A DNA stretch of 64,000 bases from UTCHB3 sp008363265. Its GTDB lineage: Bacteria; Bacteroidota; Ignavibacteria; Ignavibacteriales; Ignavibacteriaceae. The stretch covers positions 62,001 through 126,000 of the forward strand of contig BTUW01000002.1 in NCBI GenBank assembly GCA_045863055.1. The letters run 5' to 3'. The first letter of the stretch is position 1; each line of letters begins with the position of its first letter. Shown here piece by piece: positions 53,192-61,249 of the stretch. Position numbers and translations under genes: made by a program. The notes under the pieces are model-generated. The model searched no databases and had not been told where the DNA came from. It saw only the letters and a program-made list of their open reading frames with translations.

Positions 53192-54031
53192 ATGAAAGAC
53201 TCAACAGCACCTATCGGCATCTTTGACTCCGGAATTGGAGGCCTCACAGTTGTTAAGCACCTCGTTGATGCCCTCCCGAACGAGAATATCGTCTATTTCG
53301 GCGATACCGCCCGTGTGCCTTACGGTTCGAAATCAAACGATACTGTTATCGAATATGCCATTCAGGATGCGGCTTTTCTTATGGAGTTCGGTGTAAAAGC
53401 GATAGTTGTTGCCTGTAATACTGCCTCTTCTGTTGCCATTCCGGGGCTTAAGGAAAAATTCAATGTGCCTGTTATCGGAATGATCGAACCCGGTGCGAAG
53501 TATGGACTTGGCTACACTTCGAACAACAGGATCGGTGTTATAGGCACCCGGGCCACCATTAACAACAATGCTTACTCGAAAAAGATCAGGGAATTCAGCG
53601 GGAATGTGGAAGTTTTTGAACAGGCCTGCCCCCTCTTTGTCCCGTTCGCGGAGGAAGGCTGGGTCGACCATCCCGCAACCCGCGCGGTTGCTGCCGAGTA
53701 CCTGAAACCACTTAAAGATGCAGGGATCGACACCCTGATCCTCGGCTGTACCCACTACCCCATCCTGAGGAAGATCATCCAGGAAGAAGTGGGACAAGGG
53801 ATAAAATTGGTCGATTCCGGTATTGCAGCTTCTTACTCAGTGGTTAAAGAACTGACCGAACTCGATCTTCTAAACCCGTCGAACGCCCCCGGCAGCCATC
53901 TCTATTTCGTGAGCGATCTCCCTACCACCTTCGGTTTTGTAGCCTCCCTCTTTCTCGGAAAAGAGATAAAGGATATCAAAAAAGTGGAGACCGACTATAT
54001 CTCCTCTCTCTTTTCGCTTAACAATCAGTAA
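53192..54031 (+). CDS. murI: Glutamate racemase
   Basis: 279 residues. The two catalytic cysteines lie in VACNTASS (Cys75) and LGCTHYP (Cys186); the N-terminus has IGIFDSGIGGLTV, and GDTARVPYGSKS is typical. It supplies D-glutamate for peptidoglycan in the cytoplasm. A loose inverted repeat ATTCAAG/CTTGAAT (53148-53154, 53175-53181) with a T-rich loop lies between glnD and murI. Confidence 0.97.
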   Translation: MKDSTAPIGIFDSGIGGLTVVKHLVDALPNENIVYFGDTARVPYGSKSNDTVIEYAIQDAAFLMEFGVKAIVVACNTASSVAIPGLKEKFNVPVIGMIEPGAKYGLGYTSNNRIGVIGTRATINNNAYSKKIREFSGNVEVFEQACPLFVPFAEEGWVDHPATRAVAAEYLKPLKDAGIDTLILGCTHYPILRKIIQEEVGQGIKLVDSGIAASYSVVKELTELDLLNPSNAPGSHLYFVSDLPTTFGFVASLFLGKEIKDIKKVETDYISSLFSLNNQ

Positions 54032-54103
54032 ATTTCTTTTACCCCAGTAAAAAATATTTTATCCTGTAGCTCCTTTTCTATTGTATAAAATAAATCCCTT
54101 TCT

Positions 54104-54138
54104 TATATTTGCTATTGTTATTTAGACTTAATCTAAGT
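54104..54138 (+). promoter_or_regulatory. Candidate promoter and operator of the porin/FMN-binding operon
   Basis: TATATTTG at 54104-54111 matches the -7 box. About 10-27 bases downstream lie nested inverted repeats: TTAGA/TCTAA (54122-54126, 54132-54136) and ACTTA/TAAGT (54126-54130, 54134-54138). A site this close to the start of transcription would suit a repressor, possibly metal-dependent, but no regulator can be named. Confidence 0.4.
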
Positions 54139-54178
54139 ACATATAACCCGATATTCATTCAACATTATTTAACGAGTC

Positions 54179-55252
54179 ATGCAGAACTATTATAGATTAA
54201 TTTACATCTTTACACTTTCCTTCATTTTTGCATTCAACGCCTTTCCCCAGGATGAGTTCTTTACCCCAACCACCACACTGGGCGGTTATGGTGAACTCCA
54301 CTACAACAATAACACATTCGACAGTAAAAAAGCTGATAAACGCCTCGATTTTCACCGTTTCGTCCTCTTCTTCGGACACTCATTCTCAGAAAAATGGGCT
54401 TTCAAAGCCGAACTTGAACTTGAACACAATTTTGTGAGCGGCGGAAACGGCGAGCTTGAACTCGAGCAGGCTTATGTTTCTTACACACCATATGATTACC
54501 TCGGTTTCCGCGCAGGTGTTGTCCTTGCCCCTGTCGGAATAATTAACGAACTCCACGAACCCCCGACCTTCTTCGGAGTCGAAAGACCTGACTATCACAA
54601 CGCCATCATCCCTACTACATGGTTCGGTAACGGCGCCTCGATCTTCGGTTCTTATAAAGGCCTTGAATACACCTTCAATGTGATGGAAGGGCTAAACAGC
54701 GACAAGTTCACCCCGGCTTCTGCCCTCCGAAGCGGCAGAAAAAAAGGCTACATGGCCGAGGCTACCGACCTTATGTACACCCTCCGCCTCAACTACAAGA
54801 TCAGTCCCGACCTAAAGGCAGGCGCCTCCGTAACCTATAACAAGGCCAGAGGTGACTCTACCATTAATCATATTAACATCGCTGAAGTGCACGCCAGATT
54901 TCAGAAGGCTGGCTTCTTTGCAACTGCAGAGGCTGCTCAGATCGGATACAGCGCCGGAAGCTTCGAGTCATCGTTCGGATACTATTTTGACCTCGGTTAC
55001 GATATCAACCGTTTCCTGAAGACCGACTGGGAGTTTATCCCTTTCGTAAGATATTCTCACTACAACACCGCCTCCAAACTGCGGAATCCTGCACTTAATC
55101 CCGACGTCTATGGGTACGACCAGATCATGGTTGGCATCAACATCAAGCCACTTCCCAATGTCGTGATGAAAGCAGATTTCAGCTCGAAGAAAAGGGTTTC
55201 AGACAAAGACGAAACCAGGTCGTTCAATCTTGGCGTGGGATACATGTTCTGA
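54179..55252 (+). CDS. Outer-membrane beta-barrel (porin-like) protein
   Basis: 357 residues with a signal peptide (MQNYYRLIYIFTLSFIFAFNAFPQ). The body is strand-rich with alternating aromatic residues (TTLGGYGELHYNN, RFVLFFGHSFSEKWAFKAELELEHNF, LEQAYVSYTPYDYLGFRAGVVLAPVGIINELHEPPTFFGVERP) and ends in a Phe (NLGVGYMF), as expected for a BAM substrate. It resembles phosphate-selective-porin (OprP/OprO-like) proteins. Its stop overlaps the start of an FMN-binding protein (TGATG), so it probably admits or releases a substrate for that redox system. Confidence 0.88.
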   Translation: MQNYYRLIYIFTLSFIFAFNAFPQDEFFTPTTTLGGYGELHYNNNTFDSKKADKRLDFHRFVLFFGHSFSEKWAFKAELELEHNFVSGGNGELELEQAYVSYTPYDYLGFRAGVVLAPVGIINELHEPPTFFGVERPDYHNAIIPTTWFGNGASIFGSYKGLEYTFNVMEGLNSDKFTPASALRSGRKKGYMAEATDLMYTLRLNYKISPDLKAGASVTYNKARGDSTINHINIAEVHARFQKAGFFATAEAAQIGYSAGSFESSFGYYFDLGYDINRFLKTDWEFIPFVRYSHYNTASKLRNPALNPDVYGYDQIMVGINIKPLPNVVMKADFSSKKRVSDKDETRSFNLGVGYMF

Positions 55253-55791
55253 TGAGCACTATCAAAAAGTTTCAAATAACCTCGATCATCTTTTTCTGCC
55301 TGTGCACCCTGGTGCACGGGCAGGAAATTAAAAAAGCCACCGAAGCCATCCTCCGGAGCGAATTGGGCAAAGCCATTTCGCTGAAAGAGGAAAAACTCGT
55401 CATACCCGGTATTGCGAAAAAGAAAGCGGAAGGGGCGGCAAAACAGAAATTCTCCAACGACTTCATCTATGTCTACACCGCTTCCGAAAAAGGAAAGGTG
55501 AAGGGATACGGATTCCTCGATAATGTCTATGGGAAAGCGATGCCGATAACTTTTCTGGTGATCTTTGATCCGAAGGGGAACATAATCTCTTCAAGCATCG
55601 TGAAGTACAGGGAACCATACGGTGGCGAAGTTGCCGACAAAGACTGGAACAAGCAGTTCAAAGGAAAGAATTCCGGCTCGGACTACACGGTTGGCAAATC
55701 CATCGACGCCATTTCAGGGGCGACTATTTCGGTAAATTCAGTAACAAAAGGGATTAAAAAACTGGCGGTACTTTTTCATGAGATCATTTGA
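55252..55791 (+). CDS. Periplasmic FMN-binding (covalently flavinylated) protein
   Basis: 179 residues: signal peptide (about 1-24), a linker, and an FMN_bind domain ending in DAISGATIS (Asp152 to Ser160). The SGAT sequence matches the site where ApbE attaches FMN to Thr through a phosphoester (Thr158 here), as in NqrC/RnfG. It should therefore carry redox-active flavin in the periplasm. No apbE gene is in the window. It is translationally linked to the porin gene before it and overlaps the membrane-protein gene by 14 bases. Confidence 0.9.
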   Translation: MSTIKKFQITSIIFFCLCTLVHGQEIKKATEAILRSELGKAISLKEEKLVIPGIAKKKAEGAAKQKFSNDFIYVYTASEKGKVKGYGFLDNVYGKAMPITFLVIFDPKGNIISSSIVKYREPYGGEVADKDWNKQFKGKNSGSDYTVGKSIDAISGATISVNSVTKGIKKLAVLFHEII

Positions 55792-56302
55792 GGCACCCGG
55801 AATCAAACTTTATCAACTCCCGAAACAGCTTAAAATATTTCTTGCTGCCTTCGTTTTTCTTCTGTCTTCTGCTGTGGCCACAGGTCTGATATTCCTCTAT
55901 CAAACCACAAGCTACCAACCCGAAAAAGCCGTGGAGCATTACAACGGCTCACCGCAAAACCCCGCGGATGAGTTTGAGATACCCGAAAAATATGAAAAAC
56001 CCATCGGTGAATTGTTGATCACCACTCACAATCATTTGTTCGGATTCTCGTTCATCTTTTTAGCACTTGGCGGGATCTTCTGGTTCAACTCGACCCTCAC
56101 CGGTTTCTGGAAGGGCTTCTTTATGATAGAGCCTCTATTCTCCACCCTCTTCACTTTCGGCGGCATCTGGCTCGTGAGGTTTGTGCACCCGTCATTTATT
56201 TATCTTACCGTGCTTTCCTCCTCGCTGATATATATTTCATTCCTTGTGATGGTATCAGTCATTTTCTATGATTTATTGATCAGGAAAGAGCCGTTGCAGT
56301 AA
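55778..56302 (+). CDS. Four-helix membrane protein of the FMN-binding operon
   Basis: 174 residues. A first transmembrane helix (about 22-42) is followed by a periplasmic loop of about 45 residues and three further helices (about 88-104, 117-134, 139-165). The conserved-looking TTHNHLFGFSFIFLALGGIFWF and MIEPLFSTLFTFGGIWLVRFVHPS contain His residues that could ligate heme or a metal. I recognise no family. The 14-base overlap with the flavoprotein gene argues that this is its inner-membrane electron donor or acceptor; that is inference. Confidence 0.85.
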   Translation: MRSFEAPGIKLYQLPKQLKIFLAAFVFLLSSAVATGLIFLYQTTSYQPEKAVEHYNGSPQNPADEFEIPEKYEKPIGELLITTHNHLFGFSFIFLALGGIFWFNSTLTGFWKGFFMIEPLFSTLFTFGGIWLVRFVHPSFIYLTVLSSSLIYISFLVMVSVIFYDLLIRKEPLQ

Positions 56303-56312
56303 AAATCAGATT

Positions 56313-56363
56313 TCTTAATTATATTAGTGATGAAATTAATTTATTTCACTAATATAATTAAGA
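56313..56363. repeat. Perfect inverted repeat with 18-bp arms
   Basis: TCTTAATTATATTAGTGA (56313-56330) and TCACTAATATAATTAAGA (56346-56363) are exact reverse complements around a 15-base AT-rich spacer. No T-run follows, so it is not a normal terminator. It may be an operator, a transcript-stabilising hairpin for the porin operon, or the end of a small mobile element. Confidence 0.65.
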
Positions 56364-56365
56364 GG
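56361..56365 (+). promoter_or_regulatory. Shine-Dalgarno AGAGG deciding a TTG start
   Basis: AGAGG ends six bases before TTG 56372. The more upstream GTG/ATG at 56327/56330 lies inside the inverted repeat and has no such site. Confidence 0.6.
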
Positions 56366-56371
56366 TTTCTC

Positions 56372-57364
56372 TTGCGAAAACTGCTGCTGTTAGCGCTGGC
56401 AATAGTGATATTTGCCGGTTTAGGGATGCAATGTTCCAAACCGCTCACTGATTCGATCATGGTCCAAAAGGACGGTAAACTGATCATGATCAATGAGACC
56501 GGCGCTGAGCTGAAAACCCTGAAGATAGATCGGAAGGTTTTCGACTTCCTTTGGATAAACCCCGACCTCCTCGTCTACACTTCCCTCAACGGGAGAAACA
56601 TGCTCGTCTTCAAGTACGATATGCAGAAAGACATCCCCGAAAAGATCGCTGAGCTGAGCCCACAAAACTCAAATCCTGATTATTGGGTATCTGATTTTTG
56701 GCACTCGATCGTTCATTCAGGTGGAAAGATCTATATCGATTGTGATTTCAGAGAAGATTTCCCTTATGGATTTTTCCGGAAGTCTGTGTATCAGATTGAC
56801 CTGAACTCAAAAAGAACTAACCTTTTTGATTCAAACAATGATTCGCAGCAACTGCAGGCTCTGATCACCATTGATAGCTCCAAGTTCAAGTACAATTCCA
56901 CTCAGGATTCCTTGGTAAAAAAATTGCGGATCGGTAGTGACTGTGAGTTGTATTATTCTAATGCTGACAGTTCAAAAAGGATCAGTAATACTCCGTTCAA
57001 GAAAGATACCGAGATGGGATCCTGCATCTATTTTGATGTGAACCCGAAGGGGACCAAGGTCTTGTTTTCACCTTCGGTCGGTTGTGGGGATTTTTGTCAT
57101 GGTCCTGTTTATCTGGTGAATCTGAATGGAACTGATCAGCAGATCATAGCGGACGACAGGGCTTATTCCGAAATAGTTGTTTCAAGATCAACGGGTTTAA
57201 CATATGTGATCGAAGGAGAGTACGATGGACGAGAGTTCAAAAATTTGAGGATAAAATCCGTCCTGGAAACTAATACGCCCAAATTACTTTTGTCAAATAT
57301 CCAGAAAGCCAGCATCTGTGAAACAAATGAATGGCAATTCGGTTATAAAAATCCAGGCTACTGA
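56372..57364 (+). CDS. Secreted or lipid-anchored beta-propeller-like protein, unknown function
   Basis: 330 residues from TTG 56372, chosen for its Shine-Dalgarno sequence and because the N-terminus becomes a standard signal peptide (MRKLLLLALAIVIFAGLGMQC). The Cys may be a poor lipobox (GMQC). The remainder has short repeats like IMVQKDGKLIMINETGAELKTLKID, FDFLWINPDLLVYTSLNGRNMLVFKYDM and YFDVNPKGTKVLFSPSVGCGDFCHGPVYLVNLNGTDQQII, suggesting TolB-like blades. Base composition is more AT-rich than the neighbours, and it lies between an inverted repeat and a transposase, so recent transfer is possible. No family is recognised. Confidence 0.78.
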   Translation: MRKLLLLALAIVIFAGLGMQCSKPLTDSIMVQKDGKLIMINETGAELKTLKIDRKVFDFLWINPDLLVYTSLNGRNMLVFKYDMQKDIPEKIAELSPQNSNPDYWVSDFWHSIVHSGGKIYIDCDFREDFPYGFFRKSVYQIDLNSKRTNLFDSNNDSQQLQALITIDSSKFKYNSTQDSLVKKLRIGSDCELYYSNADSSKRISNTPFKKDTEMGSCIYFDVNPKGTKVLFSPSVGCGDFCHGPVYLVNLNGTDQQIIADDRAYSEIVVSRSTGLTYVIEGEYDGREFKNLRIKSVLETNTPKLLLSNIQKASICETNEWQFGYKNPGY

Positions 57365-57399
57365 TCTGAGTATCTGAGATCAAGCCATGTTAATCAATA

Positions 57400-57536
57400 A
57401 TCGACCCCGTGAGGGGGTAAAACCGGTTAAAAAAAGGGTAACTACAAATCGGCCCCGGGAGGGGTCGCGTTGGGGTAGAACAAGAAATCAAAATAACAAA
57501 TCGGCCCCGGGAGGGGTCGCGTTGGGGTAGGGGTAG
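57400..57536. repeat. Left palindromic repeats next to the Y1 transposase
   Basis: A 35-bp unit with the core CGGCCCCGGGAGGGGTCG occurs at 57444-57478 and 57496-57530 (period 52), and a diverged copy (ACCCC-GTGAG-GGGGT) lies at 57404-57417. Each can form a GC-rich hairpin. Confidence 0.85.
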
Positions 57537-57562
57537 AAAGTCGTGTAGGAGTATTTAGAATA

Positions 57563-58012
57563 TCATCTGTAACTATCAGGATCTTGGCATCCATACGAAA
57601 CAAGAAAACGTCTGATCTCTGAAATCGAACTCTCTTCTAAATGATGTACTTCCTGATTACGAATGTACTCGTGAATTCTATTCAATTCCGTTTTCCCTAT
57701 CGAAAACGCCCCATATCCTTCCTGCCAACTGAAATGCCCCCGGACAAACTTTTTCTCATTAATAAATTTAGAGGATTCGGATTTAATATCACGAATAAGG
57801 TCAGGAAGAGGTTGGTTAGGATTATATCCGATCAAAATATGTATATGATCCTCAACTCCATTGATCTCACGCACTTTATGGTTACGTTTTTGAATTATGG
57901 AGGTTATAAATTTCATCACCTCATGACGAAAGGTGGATTTAAGGACTTTTTCTCTTCCTTTGACCGAAAACACAATGTGAAAATATATCTGCGTAAATGT
58001 TGAATATGACAT
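57563..58012 (-). CDS. IS200/IS605-type Y1 transposase (RAYT-like)
   Basis: 149 residues from the inner ATG 58012 (MSYSTFTQIYFHIVFSVKGREKVL). The HUH motif is DHIHILIGY, and the nucleophilic Tyr is in NRIHEYIRNQEVHH. The protein lacks an associated TnpB. It nicks and joins single-stranded DNA at hairpins. The outer ATG at 58024 lies within the adjoining palindromic repeat, so that repeat supplies the upstream control region. All catalytic residues appear intact, so the gene may be active. The flanking tandem palindromes are likely its targets or products. Confidence 0.92.
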   Translation of the reverse strand: MSYSTFTQIYFHIVFSVKGREKVLKSTFRHEVMKFITSIIQKRNHKVREINGVEDHIHILIGYNPNQPLPDLIRDIKSESSKFINEKKFVRGHFSWQEGYGAFSIGKTELNRIHEYIRNQEVHHLEESSISEIRRFLVSYGCQDPDSYR

Positions 58013-58016
58013 TTCT

Positions 58017-58292
58017 CTACCCATACGAGACCCCTTGCGGGGCCGGTTTATTCTTTATTTCTCTCTACCCATACGAGACCCCTTGCGGGGCCGGTTTATT
58101 CTTTATTTCTCTCTACNNNNNNNNNNNNNNNNNNNNNNNNNNNNNNNNNNNNNNNNNNNNNNNNNNNNNNNNNNNNNNNNNNNNNNNNNNNNNNNNNNNN
58201 NNNNNNNNNNNNNNNNCCATAAGAGACCCCTTGCGGGGCGGGTTTATTCTTTATTTCTCTCTACCCATACGAGACCCCTTGCGGGGCCTTCC
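58017..58292. repeat. 48-bp palindromic tandem repeat interrupted by an assembly gap
   Basis: Units with the core GAGACCCCTTGCGGGGCC start at 58019 and 58067, then after the gap at 58217 and 58265, always at a 48-base period. The array runs from the 5' end of the transposase to 58292. One post-gap copy differs slightly (ATAAGAG). There are no unique spacers, so it is not a CRISPR. Confidence 0.9.
58117..58216. other. Assembly gap of exactly 100 N
   Basis: A round 100-N run inside a tandem repeat marks a gap of unknown real length, most likely caused by the repeat. Confidence 0.98.
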
Positions 58293-58307
58293 GTTGAATA
58301 AAGCATA

Positions 58308-58347
58308 CTAAGTTCTTAAGTTCATGAGTTCCTAAGTTCCTAAGTTC
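58308..58347. repeat. 8-bp tandem repeat (YTAAGTTC) touching a stop codon
   Basis: CTAAGTTC, TTAAGTTC, ATGAGTTC, CTAAGTTC, CTAAGTTC, five units in register, ending at the base next to the stop codon of the S9 peptidase. Confidence 0.85.
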
Positions 58348-60381
58348 TCACTTCAGAAAGCGGTCGAACCAATCCTTTACTTCTTTGTACCAGAAGATTG
58401 AATTCTGCGGTTGCATGATCCAGTGGTTTTCGTCGGGATAGTAAACCAGGCGGGCAGGGACTCCCTTCCCTTTCAGAACACCATACAGTTCGAGGCCCTG
58501 GGTTACAACAACGCGGTAATCCTTTTCACCGTGGATAACAAGCATGGGGGTAATGAAATTCTCCGCGAAGTTGGAGGGACTGTATTTATTCACATTCTCT
58601 TTGTTGTACCAGGGTGCTCCGCCGTAGGCGAGTTCACGGAAGTGGGTCATGTCGGAGGCGAACTGCCCGTAGTAATTGTAAACACCCGCGTGTGATACCA
58701 ACGCTGAGAACTTCCCGGTCTTACCCGCGATGTAGTTAACAAGGCATCCGCCATAGCTTCCCCCTGCGGCACCGATCTTGTTCTCATTGATGAAATCGAA
58801 TTCATCAGTCAGAAACTCGTTGGCCTTCATGATATCGATGTAGGGCATCTCACCATGGGCACCAACGATCGACTCGGCAAATTTCTCTCCGAATCCTGTG
58901 CTCCCGTGAAAATTTACCATCGCGACAACATATCCCATTCCAGCAAAAACCTGAGAATTCCACCTGTAATGGAAATCGTCGCTGAAAGCGCCGTGCGGTC
59001 CGCCATGGATAAGATGGATAAGCGGATATTTCTTGTTTTTATCGAAATCGGGAGGAAGTATCAGAAACACCTGAACGGAATCGTTGTTCGCTCCCTTATA
59101 CCAATGCTCCTCAAACTTACCGAACTTGTACTGCGAGGTCAGATCCTTGTTGAGGTCGACAAGTTCTTTCAGTTGACCTGTTGACTGATCGAAAGCCACG
59201 ATCCTCTGGGGTGTGGTATTGTTGTTCTGAAGAAAATAGATCATCATGCTGTCTGCTTCTACGCCGCCACTTGTGCCTTCAGCAAACACCTTTTTCAGAC
59301 CGGCACCATTGGGATCAACGCTGAAAATACCCGTACGGCCCCGGTAGTCAGTTGTGAAGTAGATCCTGGCAGTTGTCGGGTCAAAAGTAAAATCTCCTAC
59401 CGAGAGATCGATCCCGGCGGTCAGGATGGTATCCTTGCCTGATGAAACCATGTATCTGGCGAGTTTAGCATTCTCGGCCACCATATTGGTATTAACGGTC
59501 TTCAGATAATAGATGAACTTTCCGCATGGTGAGAACTGTGGACTTCCGTCACCTCCCGGGTTTTCAGGTGTAATATTAACCATTTTACCCGATCCGTCAA
59601 CATCCAGCAGGAAAAGATCAAAGTTCAGGTCCTTGAAATAGGGTTTCTGCGTAACATTTACCGCGATAACGATTCTGTCACTGGTTGGGGATATATCGAA
59701 AGAGGCACCATTTCCTGCGACATTAAAAATAGCCTCGTTCGCCGGGGTGAGGTCGGTAATCTTTCCTGATTCGACATCAACCGAGTAGAGGTGTGTCACG
59801 TATCCATCTGTAAGCCAGCTGTCCCAATAGCGGTAGAAGCGGTCTTCGGTAACTTTCGCGGTAACCTTGTTATCCTTCTTCTGCTTTAAGAGTTTCTTGA
59901 GGGTGTCAAGGTCACCTTTAGCCTCAGGAAAAGTGTTCGAAGTGAAGGCTAACTTTTTTCCGTCGGGGAACCACTTCAAAGATGAGGCACCAAGAGGCAT
60001 TTCTGTAAGTCGGGTGGCCTCTCCCCCATCACGATGCAGAATGTAGATCTGCCCCCTCTCGTCACCTTCCCTTTTCGCCACAAACGCCAACTTTTTACCG
60101 TCGGGCGACCATACTGGAGTTGATTCACCCCCTTTTCCCGAAGTGAACTTCCTGTAAGCCCCACTTCCGAGATCAAGCAACCATAGATCGCTCTCCGATT
60201 CATTCTTTGAAGCGTCGTATATGGTAACTGAAAAAACGGCCTCTGTTTTTGCGGGGTTTACCGCGAACGCGCCGATTCTTTTCATCTTCCATATCTCATC
60301 GGCAGTGAGAATCTTCTTCTCCTGCGGGAATAAAGAAACAGCGAATAGAACCAGTATCGAGAGAGTGGTCGTGATCCTCAT
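58348..60381 (-). CDS. S9-family prolyl oligopeptidase
   Basis: 677 residues. The signal peptide is MRITTTLSILVLFAVSLFPQ, so it is exported. An N-terminal beta-propeller (about 30-400; TPVWSPDGKKLAFVAKREGDERGQIYIL, SSLKWFPDGKKLAFTSN) covers an alpha/beta hydrolase domain with the catalytic Ser542 (AAGGSYGGCLVNY), the Asp in HGEKDYRV and the His in DENHWIMQPQN. It resembles dipeptidyl peptidase IV/acylaminoacyl peptidases that clip short peptides. It is followed on the same strand by the transposase region, and a tandem 8-mer array touches its stop. Confidence 0.93.
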   Translation of the reverse strand: MRITTTLSILVLFAVSLFPQEKKILTADEIWKMKRIGAFAVNPAKTEAVFSVTIYDASKNESESDLWLLDLGSGAYRKFTSGKGGESTPVWSPDGKKLAFVAKREGDERGQIYILHRDGGEATRLTEMPLGASSLKWFPDGKKLAFTSNTFPEAKGDLDTLKKLLKQKKDNKVTAKVTEDRFYRYWDSWLTDGYVTHLYSVDVESGKITDLTPANEAIFNVAGNGASFDISPTSDRIVIAVNVTQKPYFKDLNFDLFLLDVDGSGKMVNITPENPGGDGSPQFSPCGKFIYYLKTVNTNMVAENAKLARYMVSSGKDTILTAGIDLSVGDFTFDPTTARIYFTTDYRGRTGIFSVDPNGAGLKKVFAEGTSGGVEADSMMIYFLQNNNTTPQRIVAFDQSTGQLKELVDLNKDLTSQYKFGKFEEHWYKGANNDSVQVFLILPPDFDKNKKYPLIHLIHGGPHGAFSDDFHYRWNSQVFAGMGYVVAMVNFHGSTGFGEKFAESIVGAHGEMPYIDIMKANEFLTDEFDFINENKIGAAGGSYGGCLVNYIAGKTGKFSALVSHAGVYNYYGQFASDMTHFRELAYGGAPWYNKENVNKYSPSNFAENFITPMLVIHGEKDYRVVVTQGLELYGVLKGKGVPARLVYYPDENHWIMQPQNSIFWYKEVKDWFDRFLK

Positions 60382-60390
60382 GGTACTCCG

Positions 60391-61236
60391 TTAGTTTAAT
60401 TTGTCAAGAATGTTTCTTTTGTACTCGTCTCTGAAGACACCCTGTCCGGCGTAGTTCTTGTAAGAGAAGACTTCTTTTCCGATCTCCTTTAAACGCTGAT
60501 CAGTTGTCGTTATCCTGGCAACGGGATCGGGATGTGTCGAGAGGAATGTCTCTAGTCCGCCACTTGCAGTACTTACCTTCCCGTCATCTCTCAACTTCTC
60601 AAAAAAGAATTTCACGCCACCCGGATAATAGCGGGTATCTTTCAGATAGTCGATCGAGAATTTATCACTCTCATCCTCATCCGAACGGCTGTTGGCAAGA
60701 AGTGACAGACCGGCAAAAAGATTGGCCGCGATCTCTACATACTTATTCGGGTTGTCACCCAGAACGAGACTGATCAGCATTGCCGTACCATACTGAGTTG
60801 TCATTCTCTTGGTGGCGTGCCTTCTTTCAGCGTGAGCGATCTCATGTCCGATCACACCCGCAAGCGCTGCTTCCGTATCGAGATATTTGAGGAGTCCGGT
60901 GTAAACATATACCCGTCCACCCGGAAGAGCGAACGCGTTCAGGATATCAGGCCTGTCAATAATTTCGAGCTGGTAAGTATATATTGATCTTTTCTGAACG
61001 GACTTTGCAGCCAGAATATGATTGAAAATCCTGTCGTTTATATACTGTTTGATCGAAGGATCACCCCTGAACACGGGATACTCTCTCGGATCAGCTGCAA
61101 TTTCCGATGCGACATTGGCCCCAAGCGCCACTTCATCCGCATCGGAGAAGATGTTCAGCCCGAGACTCGAACAAGCCGAGATAAAAAATGTGAACGCTAT
61201 GGAAACAACTACGGCACCGTACCTGTTAAGTTTCAT
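60391..61236 (-). CDS. M48-family metalloprotease lipoprotein
   Basis: 281 residues from ATG 61236, preceded by AGAGG (61248-61244) seven bases upstream; the longer frame to 61287 runs into obg. The signal peptide ends with a lipobox-like ISAC. The zinc motif is HEIAH (GVIGHEIAHAERRHA), with the third ligand Glu in the SDEDESDKF segment, as in the LoiP/BepA group that degrades or helps assemble outer-membrane proteins. It probably acts in envelope quality control in the periplasm, in line with the SurA-like foldases elsewhere in the window. It lies 9 bases before the S9 peptidase. Confidence 0.93.
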   Translation of the reverse strand: MKLNRYGAVVVSIAFTFFISACSSLGLNIFSDADEVALGANVASEIAADPREYPVFRGDPSIKQYINDRIFNHILAAKSVQKRSIYTYQLEIIDRPDILNAFALPGGRVYVYTGLLKYLDTEAALAGVIGHEIAHAERRHATKRMTTQYGTAMLISLVLGDNPNKYVEIAANLFAGLSLLANSRSDEDESDKFSIDYLKDTRYYPGGVKFFFEKLRDDGKVSTASGGLETFLSTHPDPVARITTTDQRLKEIGKEVFSYKNYAGQGVFRDEYKRNILDKLN

Positions 61237-61249
61237 TTGTGTACCTCTA

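Larger units (their letters stand above)
57400..58292 (-). mobile_element. RAYT-like element: Y1 transposase between palindromic repeats
   Basis: A single-gene Y1 transposase is bordered on both sides by short tandem palindromes with related GACCCC-GGGGCC cores in opposite orientation. This matches the layout of REP-associated tyrosine transposases. The true ends are not known because the right repeat array contains an assembly gap. Confidence 0.6.

Noticed and set aside
58019..58292. Possible CRISPR array
   Set aside because: Units are contiguous 48-bp tandem copies without unique spacers, and no cas genes are present.
58035..58301. Open frames through the repeat and N-gap
   Set aside because: They only exist because the N run is read as coding and the repeat lacks stops in that frame.
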